Notes: generated from the letters alone by a model not told the origin. Positions 1-6,865 are shown, counted from the stretch's first letter. The stretch is DNA of 6,961 bases from Pseudomonadota bacterium (GCA_023428515.1 JAEYXI010000266.1:1-6961); one strand, 5' to 3'. Numbers and translations are program-made.

Positions 1-354
1 CCCTATGGAGAGCTTCCTACGGCTTTTCGTTATCAGACCGAGAAATTCAAGACCTGCAACTGGCCGCGTTATTTTGCGCAAATCAACGCACTTAGGGTCC
101 GAACCGTCACGCCCCGTAACATGAAAAATGCTATCATACCGCTTCCGACGTTCAGGCCGCGCGAAGAACCAGAAGAAGACCCCCTCCTCACCTCCACTCA
201 GAGTCCACAAATACAGGAAAGTCCGCGCGCGGTTCGCATGGTCGGCCCAAGGTTCCTGCCAGACCAAAAAAGCAATTTCCGCGAAATAAGCATTCAACTA
301 GGACGGAAAGGCAGCCTGGCAAAAACGTTCGAAACGCTGATAAAGGTGAGATAG
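1..354 (+). CDS. C-terminal part of a DUF2865-like protein (partial, tentative)
   Basis: The frame beginning at base 1 is open to a TAG at 352-354, so this is the last 117 residues of a gene that starts outside the window; the ATG at 121 is probably internal. Near the left edge it reads PYGELPTAFRYQTEKFKTC, which resembles the 'PY..LPTAF.YR....C' segment near the end of DUF2865 proteins of Rhizobiales as I remember them. A Pro-rich linker (IPLPTFRP) and VRMVGPRFLPD follow, also reminiscent of rhizobial members. The family has no established function. The usual Cys-x-Cys is reduced to one Cys here. The last 30 residues look less family-like; an A6 run at 266-271 could mark a frameshift. The assignment comes from motif memory only, and the alternative is an unrelated or decaying frame. 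A hairpin overlaps the stop codon. Confidence 0.5.
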   Translation, partial: PYGELPTAFRYQTEKFKTCNWPRYFAQINALRVRTVTPRNMKNAIIPLPTFRPREEPEEDPLLTSTQSPQIQESPRAVRMVGPRFLPDQKSNFREISIQLGRKGSLAKTFETLIKVR

Positions 355-371
355 AATCTCTCACATTTATC
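339..371 (+). terminator. Hairpin over the stop codon of the left-edge gene
   Basis: Bases 339-351 (GATAAAGGTGAGA) pair with 359-371 (TCTCACATTTATC) through 13 positions with one mismatch (345 against 365). The 7-nt loop carries the TAG stop of the preceding frame. No T-run follows, so it is not a textbook intrinsic terminator. It could end or protect the transcript's 3' end. Confidence 0.35.
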
Positions 372-413
372 GCATCGCTTCCCCCAGTGGATGCTTTCCA
401 TAGGCTTGCTTCA

Positions 414-441
414 TTCAGCACATCCGGCCGGATGTGCTGAA
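414..441. repeat. Perfect 28-bp palindrome between convergent genes
   Basis: The left arm TTCAGCACATCCGG (414-427) is the exact reverse complement of the right arm (428-441), with no spacer and no mismatch. It lies 59 nt after the stop of the rightward gene (354) and 16 nt after the stop of the leftward small gene (458). That position suits a bidirectional 3'-end structure. Neither side has a clear T-tract. It could instead be a dispersed palindromic repeat or a protein-binding site. Confidence 0.7.
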
Positions 442-457
442 GTTGTACGACCGGGCT

Positions 458-652
458 TCATGCCTGCCTGCTTGGTTTCATACGGCCTGTATCATCCCGC
501 ACGATCACCCTCCCCTCACGTACGAGCGACGACCAATTTGCCCCGAGAACGGCGACAAGCTCGGCTGCCTGCGATTCGGTGATGCCGATTTCCAGAACAA
601 GGCGACGAGCAAGCGATGCCTCGCCTTCCGATTTGCCGACTGCGTTCAACAT
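458..652 (-). CDS. Small conserved-looking hypothetical protein (64 aa)
   Basis: This leftward frame encodes 64 residues beginning MLNAVGKSEGEASLARR and continuing through LVLEIGITESQAAEL and GANWSSLVREGRVI. The composition (Ala, Leu, Glu and Val rich, with a regular helical pattern) and ordinary codon use look like a real protein, unlike the overlapping frames on the other strand. It has no signal peptide, membrane segment or recognised catalytic motif. It looks like a small, mostly helical cytoplasmic protein; I associate the 'ARRLV.EIGI...QA.EL...LG.NWSSL.REAR' pattern with small unannotated rhizobial proteins but cannot name a family. I chose the ATG at 650-652, which has GGGG 8 nt upstream (661-664); a TTG at 653-655 is possible. 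A perfect palindrome lies 16 nt past the stop. Function unknown. Confidence 0.55.
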   Translation of the reverse strand: MLNAVGKSEGEASLARRLVLEIGITESQAAELVAVLGANWSSLVREGRVIVRDDTGRMKPSRQA

Positions 653-655
653 CAA

Positions 656-1006
656 GGCTACCCCAAACTATACGCACAATGCTGAATTGCGCGCGTATCG
701 GGATCGTGCCGGTCGCTTGCAAATGTGAATCTAAGACGTCTCCAGGAGAAAGCCCGTCAAACGCGGCGGGCGAGCAACTGCGTACGCGCTGAGGTTGCAA
801 CAGAGCCGTTACAAAGGTTCGCCGAAGCCAACATGAGGCGGATATCGAAACCGTCGAAGATCAATCTGCTTTCGCACTCTCGAGAGCTGGGGTTTCAATC
901 CCTGGAAAGCCCGCCGTCAACGAAGCCCGCGGCGGGCTTTTCATTTTGAAGGCGGACCTCGGCAAAGCCAAGTGTCGCAATCGCCCGTTCTAGTTTGGAA
1001 AATCAG
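656..1006. other. 351-nt stretch without a convincing gene
   Basis: Frames open in this stretch (for example 725-949 on the plus strand) have no ribosome binding site and an Arg/Ser/Pro-rich composition typical of chance reading. The only structure I can support is the nested GC-rich inverted repeat at 906-940. A second, looser match to the same motif (AAAGCCCG followed by GCGGCGGGC) sits at about 750-771. No tRNA other than the tRNA-Gln to the right, and no tmRNA or recognised small RNA, was found. Confidence 0.5.
906..940. terminator. Nested inverted repeats, terminator-like
   Basis: AAAGCCCGCC (906-915) pairs perfectly with GGCGGGCTTT (931-940), 10 bp with a 15-nt loop. A second copy, AAGCCCG (923-929), can pair instead with CGGGCTT (933-939) around a 3-nt loop. 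On the plus strand the stem runs into TTTT then CATTTT, like an intrinsic terminator. It also lies about 67 nt beyond the 3' end of the leftward tRNA-Gln, where it could end that transcript, although only three T residues follow on that strand. The direction of use is uncertain. Confidence 0.5.
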
Positions 1007-1080
1007 TGGCTGGGGAACCTGGATTCGAACCAGGACTAACGGAGTCAGAGTCCGTGGGTCTACCGTTAACCTATTCCCCA
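1007..1080 (-). tRNA. tRNA-Gln (anticodon CTG)
   Basis: The minus strand folds as a complete 74-nt cloverleaf. The acceptor arm is TGGGGAA with TTCCCCA, then discriminator G and an encoded CCA at 1007-1009. The D stem is GGTT/GACC with loop AACGGTA. The anticodon stem is ACGGA/TCCGT with loop CTCTGAC, giving anticodon CTG that reads CAG codons. The variable loop is 4 nt and the T arm is CCTGG/CCAGG with loop TTCGAAT. All stems pair apart from one G-T in the D stem, so the gene looks functional. Identity follows from the anticodon. Confidence 0.97.
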
Positions 1081-1139
1081 AAGCCGAGGCGGCGCATAGC
1101 CAGCCACATATCCCTCCGCAATCGCGGCGGACGGCTGCC

Positions 1140-1167
1140 TTGTAGCCATGGTCTGAAAATAGTCAAG
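1140..1167 (-). promoter_or_regulatory. Likely promoter of tRNA-Gln
   Basis: On the minus strand CTTGAC (1162-1167) is followed after 16 nt by CTACAA (1140-1145). This resembles the rhizobial housekeeping consensus CTTGAC-N17-CTATAT. Predicted initiation near 1133 would give a leader of about 50 nt before the tRNA at 1080. The assignment rests on spacing and orientation only. Confidence 0.5.
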
Positions 1168-1259
1168 GGTGCTCGGCCGTTCAATGCCGGATCGCGCGAC
1201 ATCCCCTTACGTCATCCTGTAGGTCGGTATATCCTCGAAGTCTAATGGAGGGGAGTGCC

Positions 1260-1481
1260 ATGAAGGAATTTCTTTGGCCGCTTGGTCTGGCGCTTGCGCT
1301 GACCACAGGCGCCGCACTAGCGCAGACGGCTGCCGAGCGTGAGGCCTGCATGCCCGACTTCGAGAAATATTGCCCCGGCGTTCAACCCGGCGGTGGCCGC
1401 GTGCTCGAATGTCTGAGCAAACATCTCGACCAGCTCACTCTGCAATGCAAGGCGGTCGTCGAGGAGAATATGCCGAAGTAG
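1260..1481 (+). CDS. Small secreted Cys-rich-repeat protein (73 aa)
   Basis: The protein is 73 residues. An N-terminal signal peptide (a hydrophobic run from about residue 5, then AALA|QT, probable cleavage after Ala21) predicts export to the periplasm. The mature part has four cysteines at 30, 38, 51 and 63 in the arrangement C-x7-C, GGGR-x3-C and Q-C, matching the cysteine-rich repeat family (PF00839 type) that is frequent as tiny proteins in Rhizobiales. The cysteines probably form two disulfides; no function is established for the bacterial members. I chose the ATG at 1260 rather than the in-frame ATG at 1245 because GGAGGGG (1247-1253) is a strong ribosome binding site ideally placed for 1260 and because the signal peptide then starts with MKEFLW. 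It stands alone, divergent from the tRNA and convergent with the hydrolase 25 nt downstream; no terminator is visible in that gap. Confidence 0.88.
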   Translation: MKEFLWPLGLALALTTGAALAQTAAEREACMPDFEKYCPGVQPGGGRVLECLSKHLDQLTLQCKAVVEENMPK

Positions 1482-1506
1482 TGCTTCTGGCTCGCCTCTG
1501 CCCTTC

Positions 1507-2388
1507 TTATTTGGCCAGACGGGCGTCGATGTAGGCGCCGGCAGACGCAATGGCTTGCCGGCCGGCGGTCAGCCGTGCCGACCACAGATGCCACGCGTGG
1601 ATCATGCGCGGCCATATTTCCAGCGTGGTCGCGATGTCGGCCTCGCCGAAGCGCTCGACGATCGAGACGGCGTCGTCGAGCAACGTCTCGGCCGAGCCGA
1701 CCTGTACCAGCGACGACGGCAGGCCGCTGAGGTCGGCATGGACAGGAGAGACCAGCGGATTGCGCGGGCTTTCCTCGCCGCAATAGGCGCTCGCTAGTTC
1801 CTGCAGATAGGCTCGATGGATCAGCGGATCGTCTGCATCCTTGGTGTCGATGCTAGCGCCGGTCATCTCCAGGTCGACCCAAGGCGACACCAACCAGGCG
1901 CAGGCAGGCAGTGGTCGGCCGGCGTCGCGCAGCCTGACCAATGCGGCAAGCGTCAGGCCACCGCCGGCGCTGTCGCCGCCGATCGCGATCCTGTCGGCTG
2001 CAATGCCCATCGCCAGAAGATGCTCGACCGCAGCGACGGCATCGTCGAGCGCCGCTGGAAAAGGATGCTCCGGCGCCAGCCTGTAGCCCAGTGCCAGGGT
2101 ACGCACCCTCGCCGCCCTGCCCATCTCGGAAACCATGCTTCGATGGCTGCGGATCGATCCCGAGCAATACCCGCCGCCGTGAAGGAAGAGCAGGACCCGG
2201 CTCGGATCACTCCCAGGCGCAATGGACCATTCCGCCTCGCATTGCCCGATCCGGACTTGTTCGAAGTCGATGTCGGGAGCAACGCCATATGCCGACGCCA
2301 CGGTGTCGATGCGCTCGCGGCGCTCTGCCCAGTTGGTCGGCCGGGGAAGCGATTTCAGAAGGGCCCTTACTTCGTCGATCTCTTCCAT
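1507..2388 (-). CDS. Alpha/beta hydrolase, hormone-sensitive-lipase-like esterase family
   Basis: This 293-residue protein has the layout of the bacterial HSL-type esterases (alpha/beta hydrolase fold 3). The oxyanion-hole motif HGGGY is at 70-74, the nucleophile elbow GDSAGG at 138-143 (Ser140), and a C-terminal MIHAWH supplies the likely catalytic His264. The acid is probably Glu234, which aligns by eye with the D of the family's DPLRD segment, or Asp238. No signal peptide or membrane segment is seen, so it should be cytoplasmic. Length is normal for the family. Such enzymes hydrolyse short-chain carboxylic esters; the true substrate is unknown. It begins 15 nt after the kinase stop, with only a weak AGGCG ahead of the ATG, so it is probably the last gene of the leftward sugar operon and translated by coupling. 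In that setting it might deacylate an imported sugar ester or open a lactone, but that is inference. Confidence 0.92.
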   Translation of the reverse strand: MEEIDEVRALLKSLPRPTNWAERRERIDTVASAYGVAPDIDFEQVRIGQCEAEWSIAPGSDPSRVLLFLHGGGYCSGSIRSHRSMVSEMGRAARVRTLALGYRLAPEHPFPAALDDAVAAVEHLLAMGIAADRIAIGGDSAGGGLTLAALVRLRDAGRPLPACAWLVSPWVDLEMTGASIDTKDADDPLIHRAYLQELASAYCGEESPRNPLVSPVHADLSGLPSSLVQVGSAETLLDDAVSIVERFGEADIATTLEIWPRMIHAWHLWSARLTAGRQAIASAGAYIDARLAK

Positions 2389-2403
2389 TTTGACGCCTAT
2401 GAT

Positions 2404-3336
2404 CTACACCTTGCTTCCCAGTAGCGCCTCGACCTCGTCCAGCCTCGGCATGGAGGGCGCAGTACCGGCCCGCGTCACCGAGATTCCGGCGACGGCGCAG
2501 GCGAAGCGCACCGCATCCGGCGGCGAGGTTCCCCGTGCCAGCGCCGCAGCCAGACCACCGTTGAAGGCATCACCTGCGCCGGTGGTCTCGACCACGGTAC
2601 CTGCCTTGAAAGCGGCCACATGCTCGGACTGATCCTTGCGATGCAGCAGAGCGCCCTTCTCTCCCAGCGTTATGATCGCCGTGCCGACACCCATGGTGAG
2701 CAGTCTGTCGCCGGCGCGGCGCGCGTCGTCCACGCCTTCGACCTTGATGCCGGTCAGTTCTTCCGTCTCGGCTTCGTTGGGCGTGACGTAGTCACAGAGC
2801 GGGTAGATGCGGTCAGGCGGCCGGTTCGCCGGTGCCGGATTGAGGATTGTCGTCACGCCGGCTTCCCTAGCTATCTCAAGCGCTCGCAGGGCCGCTTCGG
2901 TCGGCTGTTCGAGCTGTGTGACGAAGACGCCGGCGGAGCGGATCAGCTCGGCGCTCGCCTCGACATCAGCGGCGGAGATCAATTCCGCCGCACCGGGGCA
3001 GACGATTATGGCGTTGTCGCCGCTCTTCTCGTCGACAAAAATGTATGCTGCCCCCGTATAGCTCTCAGGCGTCTCGATGACGACCGGCGTGACGCCCGCA
3101 TCCTTCCAGCAGGCGCGCGCCATGTCGGCGAAGGGATCACGCCCGAGCCGGGTGATGAAGGAGACCTCCGCGCCGACCTTCGCCGCAGCGACCGACTGGT
3201 TGGAGCCCTTGCCGCCGGGACCGAGCTTGAAACCCGAGCCGAAGATCGTCTCGCCGATGCGCGGCGAACGGGCCGCGCGATAAGCCGTGTCGGCAACGAA
3301 GACGCCGAGGATGACGACCGGCTTTTGCGTCGCCAT
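2404..3336 (-). CDS. rbsK: Ribokinase-family sugar kinase (PfkB superfamily)
   Basis: This 310-residue protein has ribokinase length and all main PfkB landmarks. GPGGKGSNQ is at 39-47 (substrate and hinge region, Lys43, Asn46), QLEQP at 141-145 (Glu143), NPAPA at 166-170, TPNEAE at 185-190, ITLGEKG at 222-228 (nucleotide site), and TTGAGDAFNGG at 251-261 with catalytic base Asp256. It should phosphorylate a sugar at its terminal hydroxyl using ATP in the cytoplasm, which for ribose gives ribose 5-phosphate. The E. coli ribose contacts Asp16, Lys43, Asn46 and Glu143 are kept at the same numbers, but the Asn of 'SINAD' (Asn14 in E. coli) is Val here (GVFVAD), so the substrate may be a different sugar. 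It begins 6 nt after the mutarotase stop without a clear Shine-Dalgarno, which suggests translational coupling. The name rbsK is a family assignment. Confidence 0.92.
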   Translation of the reverse strand: MATQKPVVILGVFVADTAYRAARSPRIGETIFGSGFKLGPGGKGSNQSVAAAKVGAEVSFITRLGRDPFADMARACWKDAGVTPVVIETPESYTGAAYIFVDEKSGDNAIIVCPGAAELISAADVEASAELIRSAGVFVTQLEQPTEAALRALEIAREAGVTTILNPAPANRPPDRIYPLCDYVTPNEAETEELTGIKVEGVDDARRAGDRLLTMGVGTAIITLGEKGALLHRKDQSEHVAAFKAGTVVETTGAGDAFNGGLAAALARGTSPPDAVRFACAVAGISVTRAGTAPSMPRLDEVEALLGSKV

Positions 3337-3342
3337 CGCGGA

Positions 3343-3798
3343 TCAGCCCGCATCCGGCGGGATGACGCCTTTGCGGAAGGCGAAGCAACCGTAGAAGCGC
3401 CGCTCGCCGGTCTGGATCACGCAATAGGCCTGCTTGGCGCGCTCATAGAAAGCGTAGCGCTCGATCGAGATCATCGGCCAGGATTTGCCCTCCGCCTTGT
3501 CGATGACCTTTTGCACTTCCTTCTGGACCGGTGGCACTTCCTTGGGCTTGCCGACGATCTCCATGCGAGCAGCGGCGTCGTCGACGAAAGTGTCAAGCGG
3601 GTAGACGGAGAGGATTGCCGCGGCCACTTCCGCCGACGTCGTGTTGTCGATCCGGAGCAGCTCGCCAAGCCGCGTCTGCCGCGCGACCGAATCCGCCGGG
3701 AAGTTGGTGTCGACGATGACGAGATCGTCGCCATGCCCCATCGCGCGCAGGGCGTAGAGCACATCAGCGTTGAGGAGCGGATGGATACCTTTGAGCAT
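3343..3798 (-). CDS. RbsD/FucU family sugar mutarotase
   Basis: This 151-residue protein belongs to the RbsD/FucU family (PF05025), which interconverts the anomers or ring forms of sugars so that kinases and isomerases receive the right form. It resembles FucU more than RbsD. It opens MLKGIHPLL, has MGHGD at 20-24 with the presumed catalytic His22, Asp30 followed by NFPADS at 32-37, ERYAFYERAK at 113-122 (FucU-like, Arg114), and TGERRFYG at 130-137 with Tyr136. E. coli FucU is 140 residues; the extra length lies mainly around residues 83-106 (a Lys/Glu-rich insert) and at the C terminus. A ribosome binding site GAGGAA precedes the ATG. It sits 41 nt after the ABC ATPase and 6 nt before the kinase, so it is clearly co-transcribed. 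FucU homologues act on L-fucose and sometimes ribose; the actual sugar here is not known. Confidence 0.92.
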   Translation of the reverse strand: MLKGIHPLLNADVLYALRAMGHGDDLVIVDTNFPADSVARQTRLGELLRIDNTTSAEVAAAILSVYPLDTFVDDAAARMEIVGKPKEVPPVQKEVQKVIDKAEGKSWPMISIERYAFYERAKQAYCVIQTGERRFYGCFAFRKGVIPPDAG

Positions 3799-3839
3799 TT
3801 TCGCGAATTCCTCTGGAAATGATGGGTTTGGCTCGGCGG

Positions 3840-4889
<1,050 letters not shown>

Positions 4890-4950
4890 TCGTCCCCCCA
4901 ACGGTTATTTTTGCGTGAAGCTAGCCAACCGGGATGGCCGAGTCCATCGC

Positions 4951-4974
4951 CCAATCGCTGGTCGGACCAATCGC
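4951..4974. promoter_or_regulatory. Direct repeats flanking a short palindrome, possible regulator site
   Basis: CCAATCGC occurs at 4951-4958 and again at 4967-4974, a 16-bp period. The palindrome TGGTCGGACCA (4959-4969) fills the space between the repeats and runs 3 bases into the second. The second repeat abuts the candidate -35 box (4975-4980). This suits a regulator bound beside or over RNA polymerase, but no regulator gene lies in the window. Confidence 0.35.
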
Positions 4975-5003
4975 GTTGACTCCGCCCCGGCTTGCTCCAT
5001 AGT
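4975..5003 (+). promoter_or_regulatory. Candidate promoter of the binding-protein gene
   Basis: GTTGAC (4975-4980) is followed after 17 nt by CATAGT (4998-5003), close to a rhizobial sigma-70-type promoter. Transcription from near 5010 would give a leader of about 150 nt containing the downstream inverted repeats. A second CTTGAC at 5023-5028 lacks an acceptable -10 at normal spacing. Confidence 0.4.
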
Positions 5004-5036
5004 GTCGGGCGCTTTCTATCGTCTTGACGTTCCGGG

Positions 5037-5053
5037 CTGCCGGGGGCCGGCAG
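5037..5053. promoter_or_regulatory. 7-bp inverted repeat, possible operator or leader hairpin
   Basis: CTGCCGG (5037-5043) and CCGGCAG (5047-5053) are perfect complements around GGG. It lies downstream of the candidate promoter, so it could be a repressor site or an RNA hairpin in the leader. A 10-bp palindrome GACAATTGTC follows at 5064-5073 within a locally AT-rich patch. Confidence 0.35.
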
Positions 5054-5160
5054 GTAAAATTGCGACAATTGTCCGCCCGTCTGGTGAACACCGACGCAGG
5101 CAGGACACCGGGGGTCGATACGCGGGAATTGCCTGAACACGTTCTGGGAGGAACAACGAC

Positions 5161-6828
5161 ATGAAAGTAGGTCTCTACGAACACCTCGTTCACGCCGGGG
5201 CAACCCGTCGCGACGTGCTGAAGGGTGCGGCGAGCGCCGCTGCCTTGGCCGCAGCATCGACCGGTCCGCTCGCCGCGCTGACGCGGCCGGCGTCCGCGCA
5301 GGAAAACCTCCGCGCCGAAATCCTGAAGATCCCGGGCGTAGGCAAAGGATCGCCGACGGACGCGGACTGGCAGAAGGTCGGCGAGATGGTGCTCGGCGCG
5401 ACCAAGGCGAACGTCACCGAGGGTGAATTCGCCGGTGTCGAACTCACTTTCATGGGCCTCAACAACCAGAACCTGCATAACTTTCTGTTCCGCGGTTTCC
5501 TCAAGCCGTGGGAAGCCTATACGGGTGCCAAGATCAACTGGATCGACCTCGCTCAGGCCGACTACAACGCCCGGCTGCAGCAGTCGATCGCGACCGGCAC
5601 GGTCGATTTCGACATCCTCGAGATGGGCGCGCCTTTTGAGGGCGACACGGCCGGCCGCGGCCTGCTCGACGAGATGCCCGATTGGGTGGCGACGCAGATC
5701 GAGGCCGACGATCTCGTCGGCTACCTAAAGCCGCCGGTCGGCACTTGGGACGGCAAGACCTATCGCATCAACATCGACGGCGATTGCCACACCATGGCCT
5801 ATCGCAAGGACTACTTCACCGACGAAACGATCAGCGCGGCGACCGGCTACAAGGAAGTGCCCGACACCTGGGAGGCGATGGGCGACTTCACGAAGAAGAT
5901 CATCGGTCAGACCGATCCGCTGACGGGTCAGCCGGCCTTCGGCTTCCTCGATCCGCTGAAGTACCAGTGGGGTGGCTTCGGCTTCTACTTCTTGGCAGAT
6001 CGTGCAGCCGCCTATGCGAAGCATCCGAAGCAGACGGCTTGGCTCTTCGATCCCGAGACGATGAAGCCCATGGTCAACAATCCTGCCTGGGTGCAGGCGA
6101 TCCAGGACGTGCTCGACCTCGTCGCCACGCCCAACGCCTATCCCCCGGACCAGGTGAACGCCGACCCGAACGCGACGGCCTTCTCGCAGTTCCTCGCCGG
6201 CACCGGCGGCGCGCTGACCTGGTGGGGCGACGTCGGCTCCAATGCCCGCACTTCCGACACGTCGGTGGTGGGCGATGTCGTCGGGTTCAGCATCAATCCG
6301 GGCGCCACCAAGGTCTACAACTACACAACCAGCGAATGGGAGCAGCCGGTCGACGGCAAGAACTTCGCGCCGTACATGGCCTATCTCGGCTGGGGCGTCT
6401 ATGTGACCTCGAACGTGTCCGGGGACGAGAAGAAGCGCAAGGCCGCCTGGTCGGCCGCTGCGCATCTCGGCGGCAAGGATATCTCGCTGTGGATGGCGGC
6501 CTATCCGTCCGGCTTCCAGCCCTACCGCAATAGCCAGTTCAACTATGATGAGTGGGAAGCTGCGGGCTACGAGCGGGCTTTCATCGAGGATTATCTCGGC
6601 TCCAATCTCGACAGCTACAACCATCCGAACGCCGCCGTGGAGCCGCGCATCCCCGGCATCTTCCAGTATTTCTCGATCTTCGAGGACGAGATAGTGAAAG
6701 GCATCGCCGGCCAGTACAAGTCGGCGCAGGAGACCGCAGACGCGATCGCGGCCGCCTGGGAGAAGATCACCGACCAGATCGGGCGCGAGAGCCAGATAAA
6801 GCTCTACAAGGCCTCTCTGGGCATGTGA
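5161..6828 (+). CDS. Tat-exported ABC transporter substrate-binding protein (family 1 type)
   Basis: This 555-residue protein is a periplasmic solute-binding protein of the carbohydrate (CUT1) kind. The N terminus carries a twin-arginine signal, TRRDVLKG (15-22, Arg16-Arg17), an Ala-rich hydrophobic run, then PASA|QE with probable cleavage after Ala46, so it should be exported folded. The mature part shows the family pattern: a beta strand VELTFMGLN, then FLKPWEAYTGAKINWIDL (113-130), then DFDILEM (149-155), followed by Trp- and Tyr-rich segments (for example LTWWGDVGSNA near 352 and FQPYRNSQF near 452) typical of sugar-binding clefts. It is longer than the usual 400-450 residues. The ATG is fixed by GGGAGGAA, whose core ends 9 nt upstream. 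It faces away from the CUT1 ATPase gene and is followed by a hairpin. The ligand is unknown; a sugar or sugar derivative is inferred from the neighbouring mutarotase and kinase. Confidence 0.93.
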   Translation: MKVGLYEHLVHAGATRRDVLKGAASAAALAAASTGPLAALTRPASAQENLRAEILKIPGVGKGSPTDADWQKVGEMVLGATKANVTEGEFAGVELTFMGLNNQNLHNFLFRGFLKPWEAYTGAKINWIDLAQADYNARLQQSIATGTVDFDILEMGAPFEGDTAGRGLLDEMPDWVATQIEADDLVGYLKPPVGTWDGKTYRINIDGDCHTMAYRKDYFTDETISAATGYKEVPDTWEAMGDFTKKIIGQTDPLTGQPAFGFLDPLKYQWGGFGFYFLADRAAAYAKHPKQTAWLFDPETMKPMVNNPAWVQAIQDVLDLVATPNAYPPDQVNADPNATAFSQFLAGTGGALTWWGDVGSNARTSDTSVVGDVVGFSINPGATKVYNYTTSEWEQPVDGKNFAPYMAYLGWGVYVTSNVSGDEKKRKAAWSAAAHLGGKDISLWMAAYPSGFQPYRNSQFNYDEWEAAGYERAFIEDYLGSNLDSYNHPNAAVEPRIPGIFQYFSIFEDEIVKGIAGQYKSAQETADAIAAAWEKITDQIGRESQIKLYKASLGM

Positions 6829-6832
6829 CGAA

Positions 6833-6865
6833 AAGGGATGCGCGGCAACCCTCCGCGCATCCCTT
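6833..6865 (+). terminator. Strong hairpin after the binding-protein gene
   Basis: AAGGGATGCGCGG (6833-6845) pairs perfectly with its complement at 6853-6865, 13 bp with a 7-nt loop, starting 4 nt after the stop codon. No T-run follows. It may terminate transcription, or block 3' decay so that the binding protein is made in excess over any downstream permeases, as seen in other binding-protein operons. Confidence 0.65.

Larger units (their letters stand above)
4890..5160. promoter_or_regulatory. Divergent control region between ATPase and binding-protein genes
   Basis: These 271 nt separate the two divergent start codons and must hold promoters for both arms of the locus. Visible elements are a pair of 8-bp direct repeats, a TGGTCGGACCA palindrome, a candidate rightward promoter, a CTGCCGG hairpin, an ACAATTGT-centred palindrome, and the strong ribosome binding site GGGAGGAA (5146-5153) of the binding-protein gene. 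I could not find a convincing leftward promoter. No frame here looks coding. Confidence 0.7.

Noticed and set aside
885..915. A possible tRNA T-arm remnant (GGGGTTTCAATCCC)
   Set aside because: The loop lacks the TTC-purine-A pattern, and no acceptor, D or anticodon arm can be built around it.
725..949. Plus-strand frame of 74 codons before the tRNA
   Set aside because: It runs through the terminator-like repeats, has no ribosome binding site and shows a random Arg/Ser/Pro composition.
1006..1245. Plus-strand frame running across the tRNA gene
   Set aside because: Its first third is antisense to a perfect tRNA cloverleaf and the rest covers the tRNA promoter; the sequence has no protein features.
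1482..1506. Search for a terminator between the convergent Cys-rich gene and hydrolase
   Set aside because: No inverted repeat or T-tract is visible in this 25-nt gap.
1816..2424. Plus-strand frame of 202 codons opposite the hydrolase
   Set aside because: It is a shadow of the hydrolase gene, with no ribosome binding site or domain.
2620..3822. A 400-codon plus-strand frame opposite the kinase and mutarotase genes
   Set aside because: It has an Arg/Asp/Gly-rich composition with no domain, and it lies antisense to two genes with complete family motifs. It is the expected mirror frame of GC-rich coding.
5058..5073. AATTG direct repeat with about 9-bp spacing as a separate operator
   Set aside because: The units are too short and overlap the GACAATTGTC palindrome, so they add no independent evidence.
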